A stretch of DNA of 64,000 bases from contig CALNXK010000175.1 of the NCBI GenBank assembly GCA_942486035.1, positions 67,501 to 131,500 of the forward strand, read 5' to 3'. The DNA is from Porites lobata (taxonomy: Eukaryota > Cnidaria > Anthozoa > Scleractinia > Poritidae). Below are positions 21,282 to 31,530 of this stretch, piece after piece; positions within the stretch are counted from its first letter, which is position 1; each line of letters starts with the position of its first letter. The position numbers and the translations under genes are program-made. A model generated the notes under the pieces. The model was given only the letters and a program-made list of their open reading frames with translations, searched no databases and was not told the DNA's origin.

Positions 21282-21345
21282 ACAGTGGAACCCCGCCCTA
21301 CGGCCACCTCAGTAATACGGTCACCTCTTTATTACAGGTATATGT
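21282..21345. repeat. Solo end of a CAGTGGAACC-type MITE
   Basis: ACAGTGGAACCCCGCCCTAC with following ATACGGTCACCTC words resembles one terminus of the pogo-like MITEs. No matching right end seen. Confidence 0.45.
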
Positions 21346-21903
21346 GGACTGTTGACTATGGAACTGGAACCTCCCGGATAACTGGAAGTAATTTTTCTTT
21401 CCCCTGTATATGAGGTTCCAGTCTCTTTCTAGATGTTTAAATTTGACTGTAATCTTCTTAACTGTCACTTTATAGTGAAGATGTATGTTGTTACATACGA
21501 AACGTCAAGTCTGGAAAATCTTATTTTTTTGCAACATACGTTGTTTCATCATGTTTGATCATCAGTTTGTGTTCTATTTTTTACTGAAGTTGAAATGGCC
21601 GAAGAATAAGTTAGATATGTTTACGGTATGGAAGTGTCATTATTTGGTATCCCAGCAAACAGAGCTCACCCAAAGCGAGACTCCGATAACAGCAATAACT
21701 GAGTCAATAATTACTTTCTAAAGTAATATAGTAATTGTATATTGACTGCTGTTCTCTCTCTTTGATGCCAACAGTATAACTAAAGAAACCACCAGTCCAA
21801 AGATATAAAAACAAGCATTTTTCTTTATTTACAAATATATATTTACAGTTCTGAATGTCTCACAAATGTCACTTAACATAGAAATGTACTTTTTTGCAAA
21901 ACG

Positions 21904-22099
21904 TTAAATTTCCCCAATAGCCTGGTAATTGCTACCATTTTTGTAATCTGCCTCAGAAATTAGCCTTCCTCTTTCTAGGTTGTCAGTTTTTGGTCGCCAT
22001 GGCTTCGGTTGAGCTGCTCTTTCGCGTGCAAACTGTTCTTCTTGACGTAATCGTTCACGGAGCTCTTCCTCCAACTGGCGCTGATATTCACGATACAAT
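21904..22099 (-). CDS. Last exon of an unidentified minus-strand gene
   Basis: The acceptor TATATCTTACAG precedes an open frame of 64 residues ending at TAA 21904-21906. The protein is strongly charged and helical (REYQRQLEEELRERLRQEEQ), then KPWRPKTDNLERGRLISEAD and a tail ending AIGEI. Codon use and composition look like real coding sequence. It is read with one leading base from the acceptor (phase 2). Its neighbours upstream on the same strand are the exons at 22931, 23823 and 24972; whether all belong to one transcript is not proven, because the phases do not join directly. I do not recognise the family. Confidence 0.65.
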
Positions 22100-22930
22100 C
22101 TGTAAGATATAAAAACAAACCACTTTCTTGAGAGTATAACTTTCTTGGTCTAGCAAGAAAGAATACAGTCCCTTTTTACTCTCTTAGTATGTTAGCCAAT
22201 TCAAAGGAGTGTCGATCAGGGCTGGAATTGAATGGGTGTTTCTTGATGTCGCGGAAGTTTTTGTTATTTGATATTTATAGCGTGAGCCTGAGGAATGGCG
22301 AGGTACAAAGCCTTGCAGCAATAATCAGTCACCAAGATAGTGGTCGTCAGATCAAACGTGTGCTGCCAGGTCCAGTTAATCATTCTGGTTATAATTCTCG
22401 TCAAACTAGACTAGAAAGAGATTGAGCGATAGTAGGAAATTTTTGATACACATGAGCAACCAATAAAATACAGACACTGTACAAATGAACAACAGGTTTG
22501 AAAAATTACAAACGCAAACTGTGCGGTCTACTAACTTCCTTTTATTCTTACAATAAGTCCGTGACTTACAAAAGTTAATTTTACCGAGAAAAGTCAAGAA
22601 ACAGATTGCGAGAATCACGGACCGGTTTATCTGATGCGCGTATTTTCGTATAAGCATCGTTATCTCAGAAATGTTTCCACTGTTATATAACAACTTTCGG
22701 AAGTATCTTATTTTAAACTATGAACGAAAATAGCTTCGTAATTAAGCAACAAACAAACAAAACAAAGATTGACCAGTCACTTTCAAACCAGTTTCGCCCG
22801 TCACAAAATGATCGATTGATGCATATTTTCCAAGACGAAATATGCTGGGAGAGTTTAATTTTTTTTTTTTTAGAATTAGGAGTTGAAAAGTGATCGTAAC
22901 TTATGAAGGTGATTGCATCAAAGTACTTAC

Positions 22931-23057
22931 AATTTGTGAGATTGCGAGCCTTCGTCTGAGTTTCATTTGATCTGATCAAACGCGTGGTTGCCGCCAAGTC
23001 CTTGTTCCACAGCTTTGTAGTAATCCACTGTGATTCAGCTTCGCGTCTGGCAGCTTT
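22931..23057 (-). CDS. Internal exon of unidentified minus-strand gene
   Basis: Acceptor TTTTGCACAAAG and consensus donor AATT/GTAAGTAC bound a 127-nt exon, phase 0 in, phase 1 out. It encodes KAARREAESQWITTKLWN followed by a helical, Thr/Asn-rich stretch ending KARNLTN. The phase fits the upstream exon at 23823-23966. Function unknown. Confidence 0.55.
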
Positions 23058-23478
23058 CTTTGTGCAAAATAATGTTTCCCAAGCAGAAAAGGAAGTTAGA
23101 CAGATTTGATTAACATAATTATAAGCTATAACCTTAAATAGATTATTCCTTGAGTGTAAATTACTTTTAGTTAAAAGCATATTGTACACGTAACATACAT
23201 GCATGTAGAACAATCTTGGCCCAGTCCCCGCGGCCCAAATACTGGTTCTCATCCTGGGTTAACTTGAAAACAGGGAAAGGGCGAAGTTGCAGTTGTAACT
23301 ATTACACAAATTGTCTCGACCCGAATGCCCAATTTAATAGGGGTTATTTCTATGGTTGCAAACCTCGAAATGACGGTGAAAAGCTGCGTTCAGATCAAGT
23401 AACAATGCATAGGTGGTATTTTTTTCCTCGATTAAAAGATTACGTTACAAAGGTTCAGTTTAATGATGAAGTTATGAA

Positions 23479-23665
23479 CAGGGGCGGATCCAGGATTTTT
23501 TTTTAGGAGGGGGTGCACTCGTCTCTTGTTCCACTTCAACACCAATAAACCACATATATATATATATATATTTTTGCAGAATACCAGTACTATTAGAAAA
23601 CCGCAGGTAATCTCAGGGAGGGGAGGGTGCGCACCCCCTGAACCCTCCTCCTAGATCCGCCCCTG
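23479..23665. mobile_element. GGGCGGATC-type MITE in an intron
   Basis: CAGGGGCGGATC at the left pairs with GATCCGCCCCTG at the right; inner arms carry GGAGGGGGTGC and GCACCCCCT. The flanks share TGAA (23475-23478, 23666-23669), a possible 4-bp duplication. An (AT)n run lies inside. Confidence 0.7.
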
Positions 23666-23822
23666 TGAATATATGAAAATCATACACAAGGTTGAGTTTG
23701 TTAGCTTGTTTTACAGCATCCCAATTGTAAACCTACAATTTATTAAAGGAAAAGCTTGAAGGAATTTTCGTACACATTCTCAGTGCAATGCAATACAACA
23801 AACGACAAGAAAAATTACTTAC

Positions 23823-23966
23823 TGGACCAGTTTTGTTTATCTGTGCTATGCATATCTCAAACACGCTGATTGGTACATCTGCAAGTCGCTGATACTGTTG
23901 TCGTTTTGCTGTTTGCCGGGGAACACTGCTAGGCTTACGCAAGCCAACAGACACTAAACCTCCGTG
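23823..23966 (-). CDS. Internal exon ending in the KTGP motif
   Basis: Acceptor GCTGTAG and donor GGTCCA/GTAAGTAA enclose 48 codons in phase 0. The peptide ends ADVPISVFEICIAQINKTGP. The exon at 24972 and a decayed one near 25690 end with the same pattern (hydrophobic-Cys then K-[ST]-[TN]?-GP), so this looks like a repeated exon. No family recognised. Confidence 0.55.
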
Positions 23967-24329
23967 CTACAGCCTTGCAGTGTACAAGCTTGAGTCAACT
24001 GATGGACTAGATTTCTTGGCACAAATTTCCTTTATCAAAAGAAAGAAGCACAGTTAACTGGAAGGAAATTAAAAAAAAAAAACACAACAAATATAAAAAG
24101 CCAGACCTGCCCAATGAATAAAGAAAGCAGAAAATCATATCTCTCTTTAATCATAACTTACTGGGATTATTTCATAGAGAGAAGAGCTCTTAAAGTTGGC
24201 GGAATAACTATCCCTGAAAGCTTTTCAAGGCACCTTAATTTTAAGGATGATTTGATACAAAGGTCCCGAGTGGGAATACATCTTTATCTCTGTTTATCTT
24301 TTGCTTCTTCCTGCCAGAGAATATAACTC

Positions 24330-24867
24330 TAAGTCTTGCAGGGCTAAGAAATAACTAAATTTTCAGAGTGCGTTCAAGGGATCAATTTTTGGGGGAAAAC
24401 TAATTGTTGGTGCCACAAATGTAGAACGTTCATCGACAAACTTTGCACTCGTTTAAAGTCTTCCGTTACAGAAACTTATCCTGTTCAAGTCACTTATGGA
24501 GCGATTTTCTTATAACATGAAAAAATGCTTGCGTTAAGTGTTCGTTACTTGTTTTATCAGCCAATGGATGAAAAGATCAAAACATGGACTCTTCGTTTTC
24601 CCGCCAAAGAAAACCCCTAATATGGAGAAGGCATTGTTCGATCAGTTGGCTAATCGTGTTGCAGTATGACGTCAAAGCGATTTCTAGAATGTTCTCGGGC
24701 ATGAAGTTTTTTCGCCGGAGCGTTCGCTTAACCAACCAAAGCCACGCGCGTTTGCATCCATTCGATAAACCAATCAAATCGCTCCATTTCCGTTTGTTTA
24801 TTGTCTCCGTTTTGTTTGCGAGTTTTCATTTCAAGGTCATACGAAAATCGCACTATGAATAAGGGAA
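24330..24867. other. Spacer
   Basis: Open stretches overlap on both strands at 24577-24862 without domain or splice support; I assign no gene. Confidence 0.45.
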
Positions 24868-24950
24868 TTCAAGGCTCAAGACCCTGAAAACCATACCCTG
24901 TTATGCGGTACATACCCGTTTAGGCCAAATAAGCCCCCCCCCCCCCCGCC
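24868..24950 (-). repeat. Fragment of dispersed repeat E
   Basis: Shares ACATACCCGT(A/T)TAGGCCAAATAA and the ACCCTGTT words with 57780-57920 and, in reverse, 30600-30670. Ends in a C run. Confidence 0.55.
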
Positions 24951-24971
24951 TTAGATGAAAGTATCACTTAC

Positions 24972-25037
24972 CGGGCCAGTTGTTTTTGAGGCTTTTAGAC
25001 ACATCCTTGAAACATTAACTGGTGACCCTTGTGCCGT
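24972..25037 (-). CDS. Small repeated exon, 22 codons
   Basis: Acceptor ACCTAAATAG and donor GGCCCG/GTAAGTGA; phase 0 at both ends. Encodes TAQGSPVNVSRMCLKASK then TTGP, related to the end of the 23823 exon. A phase-0 exon of this kind can be duplicated or skipped without shifting frame. Confidence 0.5.
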
Positions 25038-25635
25038 CTATTTAGGTTTTCTTGTCATTGTTGTTGCCTGATAAAAGATACAGCGCTGAATTTTATGTCC
25101 CATCCTACAGTAGCAGCGCACCGTTTCCATATCCTAGTTGGAAGCGAAGAGGTTTCATTAAGCGTCTAACAGCCTTCCTTATGCAGTGTTCTGTTTCCTA
25201 AGAATTTGACATAAAATGAAAACTGTAGACAGAAAAATAATGATCAACCCTAAAAATACATAATTAAAAGATATTAAAATGATGAACCGCAAAATACCCT
25301 TGGACATACAACACAGAGGTTGATGAAGGTTTCTATAATTTTCCAGAATTAAAACATGATCCAAACTTTATTCATTAGATTTTTAGTTGAATATTTTATT
25401 TCGGGCCCGAAACGTTAACGAAATTGAGAACCAGGCCCCTGGGCCAGTAGTGCACGCGCTCGTGAGACTGGGGAATATAATTATTGCAGCTGGCAGGAAG
25501 AAGCCCTGTGAATTACATGCATTACTGTGGTGATAAACTCGGACCATCAAGATGAAACTCCCTCCTCCATCTTGTGGCCGGAGTGGGTATTGAACTTAAT
25601 TACTTTCCAGACTATCGGTACGCTGGTAGGTCAAA

Positions 25636-25785
25636 TCAATGCTTGAACGAAAGACCTGAGCCTGAACATATCAAAGATTTGTTGCTCAGCGGGCCGCTTT
25701 TATTCAAACCAGTGAGGCATATAGCAGACTCATTTAAGAATTGTTTGGTCATCCACCTACTCCAGGATTTCTTCGCAATTGAACT
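25636..25785 (-). pseudogene. Probable decayed repeat of the KTGP exon
   Basis: The minus strand reads FLNESAICLTGLNKSGP, resembling the ends of the exons at 23823 and 24972, but the position of the donor is CCCG/CTGAG, not GT, and the frame simply runs on. Confidence 0.4.
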
Positions 25786-26672
25786 TCGTAGGAATAAAAT
25801 GTCTTGGTGCGGGGAAGTCAGGGAAGGTAAATCGTTAATACGAAGGCTAAGCTTTTCACGTTCCTTCATGCACACACCATTGCGATCCTTTTTAACAGGG
25901 ACCCACCAGTCTGATGTTGATTTAGACAGATCGTTACATCTCCTTTTGTATCATTAGATGAAGTAAGTATACCAATGACTATTTTGAAGTTCACACTTCC
26001 TTCATCTACCTTCTCTGAGAGATTGTTTGCTTGGTTTGTTTCGTCAACCAAATCTGACAAGGTCTCATTTTTCAAGGTAGATTGAGGTTCATCCAGAAGA
26101 GCTAATTTTTGGGGGGTGGGGGGTAAACAGGGTGCATTATGGTCTATGTGAAATTGGTGAATAAGCGAAAGTTTATATATATTATTAAAGCCCGACTTCA
26201 CGCTTCTGAGGCGTCTTGTTTAAAGTGCAAGCCAGTTCAACAAGTCTGGAAAGGCGATTAGAATCTCAAAAGTTTGGCTTCAGTTTTGCTATTTTAGTCT
26301 TAATCGGCCATTAGAAGCCTTGCAATTGTTTTCAGCATCAATAGGAAACTAGCGCAATCCCAACTGTGAACGCTAACTATCTATATAAAACAACTTGGTA
26401 GTGAGTTCTTTGGTAAAAATACGTCCCTTAATTAACAACATATATATAAAGCCTATCCGGTATAGTGTGAAGTCTGTGATCACCTATCCGATATGTAACT
26501 CGCTTTCCACTCTAGGGATTGGCGCCGCGCAGTTTCGCTCCGTTACACAAATCGGGCCGAAAAGAAATCACTGTTCTCATGTGTGAACAGGAGCCCTATC
26601 CTGTATGGTTTTCGCGCCGGCGCAAAAGCTATCCAGTATTAATAGTAATGTGGACATTAAAGCCAAACTTAC

Positions 26673-26921
26673 ACCGTCTGCCGGATAACACTCCATACCA
26701 ATATTCAGCCATTTCAAAACCAACTTCACGGCACTTAAGAGACTGTTCCATGCTGATGCGCATGCTAATCATGTGGAGTTGTTTCCTATCGCATCTCTCT
26801 GGAATATTTCTTGTTTTGCTGCGGTTGGATGTTTCCATGACTTGTTGATCATGATTGACGAGTCAGTTTGTGGTTGGTTTGTATCAACTATGTTCATTTG
26901 TTGTTCCTCGTCCATTTCCGT
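26673..26921 (-). pseudogene. Duplicated exon, unit 1 copy, interrupted
   Basis: Bounded by an acceptor TTTTCTACAG and a donor (ACGGT/GTAAGTTTGG) that are also present in the unit 2 copy at 51508-51813. The frame starting at ATG 26915 (MDEEQQMNIVD) hits a TGA within the exon, after NNST. Another frame (METSNRSKTRN) stays open across the exon in both units, so which frame is real, if either, is unclear. No family recognised. Confidence 0.4.
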
Positions 26922-28857
26922 CTGTAGAAAAGATAGACAAACCGTCGTTGACTTATATTAGCCTAAAAAACAGTCTACATTTTGCGTTTCCCCTCGAAAT
27001 ATGATGTCTGTCTCGGAACGAACGCTTATGTTCTATCCAAACTCAATGTCGCTTGAAACTTTTTTAAAAGCCGTCGTTTAAGTTGTGAAACACTAGCACC
27101 GTTTGGTTGTGTTTTTATATTGCTTTTCTTTACTTTGTTGTAAAGTTACTTCATTTGTAAATGTTTTTCCAGGCAAATAGGCTGTGGTAAAACTCAGCTG
27201 ATTTTGTTTACTGAGTTAACCGTCAGCGAGACGAGCATATCAATCGACGACAAGTGGATTTCGATTAAAGCGCTCTTGGCCTTAACGTCTTCAACAACAG
27301 TAAAGCGTCGATGGAACGGTTCCACAGCGACGTTGATTCCTGCATTTGAAGGCAATTTAAAAGCGCATAAATATTTTAAATTCGTTTAGACCGCTTAAGT
27401 GAAGCTAATCAGTATAAACCGCGTGAAAAGTGTGTGCTAATACTTAAAGTGAGCCTTAAAATCGCACGGCTAAAACTAGATTACAACAAAGCTATTAAAA
27501 AAGCTTTGAAAAGTGTATTTGAACTTTGTGGAAACTGAAATGACTGAACTAACGTCGTAAGTAACTTCGATTGCGCGCGCTTGTCTAGTCCCTAGGCCTC
27601 ATTATTATGCGCAGCCGAAGCGTTTCGGGTCACGCGGTCCGAGAAAGTTTTTGAGGCCTAGACAAACTCGGAGAAGTGAGACATTTTGTTTCACTTGGGG
27701 CGGAGATTTTGGAAGCGGGCGAGCTGTCAATAACTTTTCCGCACTGATGAAAGATGTCCAGCAGCCATGGAGAATAGAGAGGATAAAGAGGTTAACCGAG
27801 CATTTTTACTCTATGCACGTTTTCATTGTTGAAAGTCCTTTGGCCTTTCTTTTTCATTTATCACATTTAACTAATTTGAACTTCAGTTTCATCTCAAAAA
27901 CTATTTGTAGGCTAAGCAAAACAGCGTCGCAAAAAAAATTATTTGATCAAGGATCGGATGGTAAGCTAAAGAAATAAGTTTATATTTATTCTTGGATATG
28001 AAAAGCTATCTTTCGTTTCTCTATTTTCGCTTGCTCCTATAAATTTCTCGTTATCATTTCACTTCGAAATATTTTATGTAATTTAATTTTAAGATTTGGA
28101 AGTTTATCAAACTAATCGGACGGGCTGTTGAATTTGGTCTCTAAATTTGGTAGAATGTCAACAAACTACCGACCGTTTCAAATATTTTTATCAATAAAGA
28201 AATATCATTTTAATGGTTCATTTGAAAATGAACTAAAAGAGAAATTACTTGCTCGTTATACAGTAGTATTCTTTCCGATTCAAAGTAATATTTTTGTTCT
28301 TAAATAACAGAAACCAGGTTAGTTATTTCTGTAATAGTGTCAATAGTGCCGATCTTTAAGCTAAGGATATTCACACGCAAGGTTCATATTTCAGTTGAAC
28401 GCGTGTGAACTTTTCAAAAATGCAAAAATGCTCACGCATGCGCACTCCGAGATTGTCTAGGCGTCTCCCGGCCGTTCATCTGAGGGTCTCAATGGGGTGG
28501 TGGCTTTTACGGTTATCGGCTAAAATCTGGGCTCTTTTACGGCTATCGGTTAATTTTTTTCAGTTACGGTTAACAAAAAAGTTAAAAATTAACTTCTTTT
28601 GTTTCAAAAGTTAATTATTAATTAACCTGTATTTTTTGTATCTTAAATCAAAATAAAGGTCTTAGGATCATCTCGGGGAAAATTTGAAAAATTTTAACAT
28701 TTGATAGATCATACTTTTTATAAAGTATTTCACTTCTAATATTATTTTACACATAGAAATGTCAATAGTCAATTTAAAAATAATCTTTGTGAAAAAGTAA
28801 AAGCGGACACGCCAACGCCCAACTCAAGGCGGGGCGCGACATTCATTATAACAGAAA

Positions 28858-29156
28858 TGGCCGTTTTCACACTAGAGACAGATTATTTGTGTGAGACGGG
28901 TTATCCGTTCGATGATTCGCGTCAGATAGGTAATACTTCTTAATTTGAAAATGGAATAGTTTTAATTTTGAATGAACAATTCGTCAATTTCGACGGACAG
29001 TTTGAAGACGGGATTTTCCGTTCCAGATAGCCTGTGTACAGCCACCCCCTCCCCTCAGAAAAAATTGGAGAAGGGGTGTCTGTGGGGAGGGCGTGACTGT
29101 GCACAGACTAGTCTCACACGGATAATCTATTTCTAGCTCTAGCGTGAAAACGGCCA
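28858..29156. mobile_element. Inverted-repeat element nested in element B copy 1
   Basis: GGCCGTTTTCACACTAGAG at the left pairs with CTCTAGCGTGAAAACGGCC at the right. The same block is in copy 2 (about 62814-63103), so it was already inside B before the copies separated, or is part of B. Confidence 0.6.
29028..29110. mobile_element. TAGCCTG foldback nested in element B copy 1
   Basis: TAGCCTGTGTACAGCCACCC pairs with the GGGCGTGACTGTGCACAGACTA end. The same insertion is in copy 2 at 62973-63056, with better-preserved CAGGCTA. Confidence 0.7.
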
Positions 29157-29228
29157 AAAACAAAATTCCCATGTCCACTGCTTTTAATGATAGCGAAGGA
29201 CTGTACAGAACGACTGTTTGCCGTTGCC

Positions 29229-29356
29229 TTGTCCGTAGGCCTCATTATTCCGCGCGGCTAATGCGTTTCGGGTCACGTGGTCCGAGCGAGTTCGCCACCG
29301 AAATGCCTTGACCGAGATTGCGTGGGAAGACGCCGTACAGGGACTAGGCCTGGCAA
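29229..29356. mobile_element. Miniature element-A relative nested in element B
   Basis: Starts TTGTCCGTAGGCCTCATTAT and ends GGACTAGGCCTGGCAA, joining sequences like the left end (27581-27648) and right end (29822-29887) of element A. It is a 128-bp deletion form of A within B, while B itself is within a larger A. Confidence 0.65.
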
Positions 29357-29889
29357 TGTCTACCGTAGCGTCAGAGAAAAACAGGGAAATGCTGTTTATC
29401 GGCAACGTGTTAATTTACAAATAGTGACATCTCTGCGTGTTGTCTCATTAGTGTTTCGAAGGCACGACCTCCTGCAAATCACAAATATTAATCCCTAGCA
29501 AGAAGCCACACTTTCGCTACGGAAAAAATTGGTTCCCCAAGAGAGTGGGGGAAATGGAGCCTAGGTCTCGGTCAACACTTAAAAGGCGCTTCGCCTAACG
29601 TGCGTACGGAGTCACACTAGCAGGGAAATCAAAAACGCAACGATAAATGAGATTAGTACCTCCCTTAAAAGTAGCAAATCTAGGGAACAGTTTCTTTTAC
29701 GGTTAACTCTTTTTTACTCTATTTACGGCTAACGGTTAAAATTTTTCAAATTTTACGGTTATCGACTAAATTTTTGGCCGTTTTACGCCTATCGGTTAAC
29801 CCCATTGAGACCCTCTCATCTCGGATACGTCAACGAAATGCATTGACCGAGAAAGGCCTGGAAAGACGCCGTATAAGGACTAGGCAATG

Positions 29890-30589
29890 CGCGCGCCAGA
29901 ATCGCTTCCGATCCTTAGAAACAAGTAACCAAGGAAACAAAATCATCCAAACAAATAACAGTTCAGTTTCAACTGGTTGAGGCCAAGAAGAGAAAATTTC
30001 ACGACAACCAGATATTCCTAGACAAATTAAAGAAGCTCTTACACTTTTGAATGAACATTTGGCGCAGTAGTTTGATGTGGCAAAAGCAATGTTAGTTTGG
30101 AAAAATAAGGATTTTCGGGCGTGCCCTGTACTTTTGCTACAAGCTTACGCCATCGAGGAATGAAAATAACGCGAAGAGAACAGACGTGAAAATAACACAA
30201 GTTTCACCTTCCTCGCTGAAATTTCCTGAAGCAGTCGAAGTTCCTAACATTGTTGGAGGAAAATTAGGTAGATTAAAAACGTTTTCATTTTGTCATTTTT
30301 TCTCTTTCCAAAGCGCAACACGACTAAACTCGTTTAGCGACGTGGAACGATTAAAAAACCCGACGTCATAAAGTCGTCATAAAATGTTTTCCTGCGCGCG
30401 TAAAGTTTATGGAACACTCCTTCATCCTCCTATGTATTGCATTACATTGGCATCAATTGCAACTGTTCATTTTGTTAATAACAAGGACACATGAAACATT
30501 ATTTAAAGGCTACATTTACGCTAGAGTCGATTTTTCCGGATTCGTTAACAGTATGGAAACTTCTTCAGATACCAAATTCGTTACATGGA
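29890..30589. other. Duplicated DNA conserved with 52620-53130
   Basis: Similarity is high, including GAGGCCAAGAAGAGAAAATTT and GAAGCAGTCGAAGTTCCTAAC. Short plus-strand peptides (VEAKKRKFHDN, SSLKFPEAVEVPNIV) persist in both, but frames break by indel. May be relic exons; not called as genes. Confidence 0.4.
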
Positions 30590-31440
30590 GATACTCGACG
30601 AGCGAGGGGCCCTAGTTACCTGGTACCTGGCCTTATTTGGCCTAAGTGGGTTTGTACCGCTGAACAGGGTCTTTGAGTACGGTGGCCCAGAAGGGTCACA
30701 CATGCAAATTAAAAATGTTGCTGCAAATTAAAAATAGTACATGCAAATTTCAAAATTGTACATGCAAACTAAAAAAATTACCTACAAATTAAATATAGTA
30801 CATGCAAACTAAAAATTGTGCTGCAAATTGAAAATAGAAAACATATCGATGCAAATTAAAAATGAAAAGTCCTGCGCGCGCAGTATGAGTGATGAGGACC
30901 TGGTCCGAGCCGTGCGACCTGGCCTTAGAGCCGTCGGCCCATTCATGTTTCATGTTTGTAATATTTTTAGTTTGCATGTACAATTTTTAATTTGCATGCC
31001 CTATTTTCAATTTGCAGGTAAAATTTTTAGTTTGCAGCAACATTTTTTATTTGCACGTGTGACCCTTCTGGGCCACCGTATTTGAGACTTAAACAGGGTA
31101 TACAATTTCACTATTTATAAATTAGCCTTCTTGAGGAGAGTGTCTTTTTGGACCGGAAGCCTCTCCAAAGAATTAATGCGACGGTTCGCGATGAGTAATC
31201 TCCATATGTGCTTCCAACAATTTTTATTCCAAAAGGTCTAATTCCATATAATGTTATTTTGAAAAATATTTCGATTCTGTATGCCAAAAAAGAAAGAATT
31301 AGGGTCATAAAATAGGGTCTCTTTTCTTTAATCTGTTTAAACAGGGTCGCAAAATGAAAGATTTTTGTCCTTAACCGGGGTCAAGGTTTGAAGGCGCGCC
31401 TCGGCGGCACACCTCTACCAAAACGTCCCTTGAGTACCTC
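30590..31440 (+). repeat. Dispersed repeat E, interrupted by element F
   Basis: Contains GGCCTTATTTGGCC, ACCGCTGAACAGGGT, AAACAGGGTATACAATTTCA and GGCGGCACACCTCTACCAAA. Related copies are at 54380-54940 (same orientation) and 57470-57915 (reverse). Non-coding. Confidence 0.65.
30678..31080. mobile_element. Element F: MITE with subterminal tandem repeats
   Basis: Inverted ends TACGGTGGCCCAGAAGGGTC and GACCCTTCTGGGCCACCGTA, flanked by TTTGAG on both sides (30672-30677, 31081-31086). Behind each end are repeated TGCAAATTAAAAAT-type words, in opposite orientation on the two sides. The other E copies show the uninterrupted site. 403 bp, no gene. Confidence 0.85.
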
Positions 31441-31454
31441 ACGGAACAGAGCGT

Positions 31455-31530
31455 CTCAATGGGGTGGTAGCTTGGACGATTGACGGTTAATTTTTACCAG
31501 TTTTGATGGGTGACGGTCAAACACGGCGGA
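31455..31530. repeat. Solo GTCTCAATGGGGTGG terminus
   Basis: One end resembling element B's terminus but followed by GGTAGCTT-GACGATTGACGG. The same is at 54941 in the collinear place of unit 2, so it predates the duplication. Confidence 0.5.

Larger units (their letters stand above)
28482..29815. mobile_element. Element B, copy 1
   Basis: Inverted ends GAGGGTCTCAATGGGGT and ACCCCATTGAGACCCTC, with exact 6-bp repeats TCATCT at 28476-28481 and 29816-29821. Length 1334 bp. Subterminal sequence repeats TTTACGG-TATCGGTTAA in both orientations. It lies wholly inside element A and carries further nested pieces. No gene. A 6-bp duplication is seen in few DNA-transposon groups (for example Dada, IS3EU, Polinton); I cannot choose. 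Confidence 0.85.
27581..29887. mobile_element. Element A with 9-bp target duplication, enlarged by nested insertions
   Basis: Ends are TTGTCTAGTCC (27581) and GGACTAGGCAA (29887), inverted with one mismatch. Exact 9-bp repeats TGCGCGCGC flank it at 27572-27580 and 29888-29896, and unit 2 retains the single-copy empty site at about 52619-52630. Nine-base duplications suit Mutator-like elements. The left end also folds on itself (CTAGGCCTC / GAGGCCTAG to about 27667). Most of the length is element B plus a non-coding segment; no transposase is seen. Confidence 0.85.

Noticed and set aside
22189..22265. An extra exon joining to the last exon at 21904-22099
   Set aside because: A donor-like AGAGA/GTAAAA at 22180 gives a matching phase into 21904-22099, but no acceptor of the right phase exists upstream and a stop precedes the frame.
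24577..24862. Overlapping ORFs on both strands
   Set aside because: No splice signals, domain or paralogue; composition suits chance open frames.
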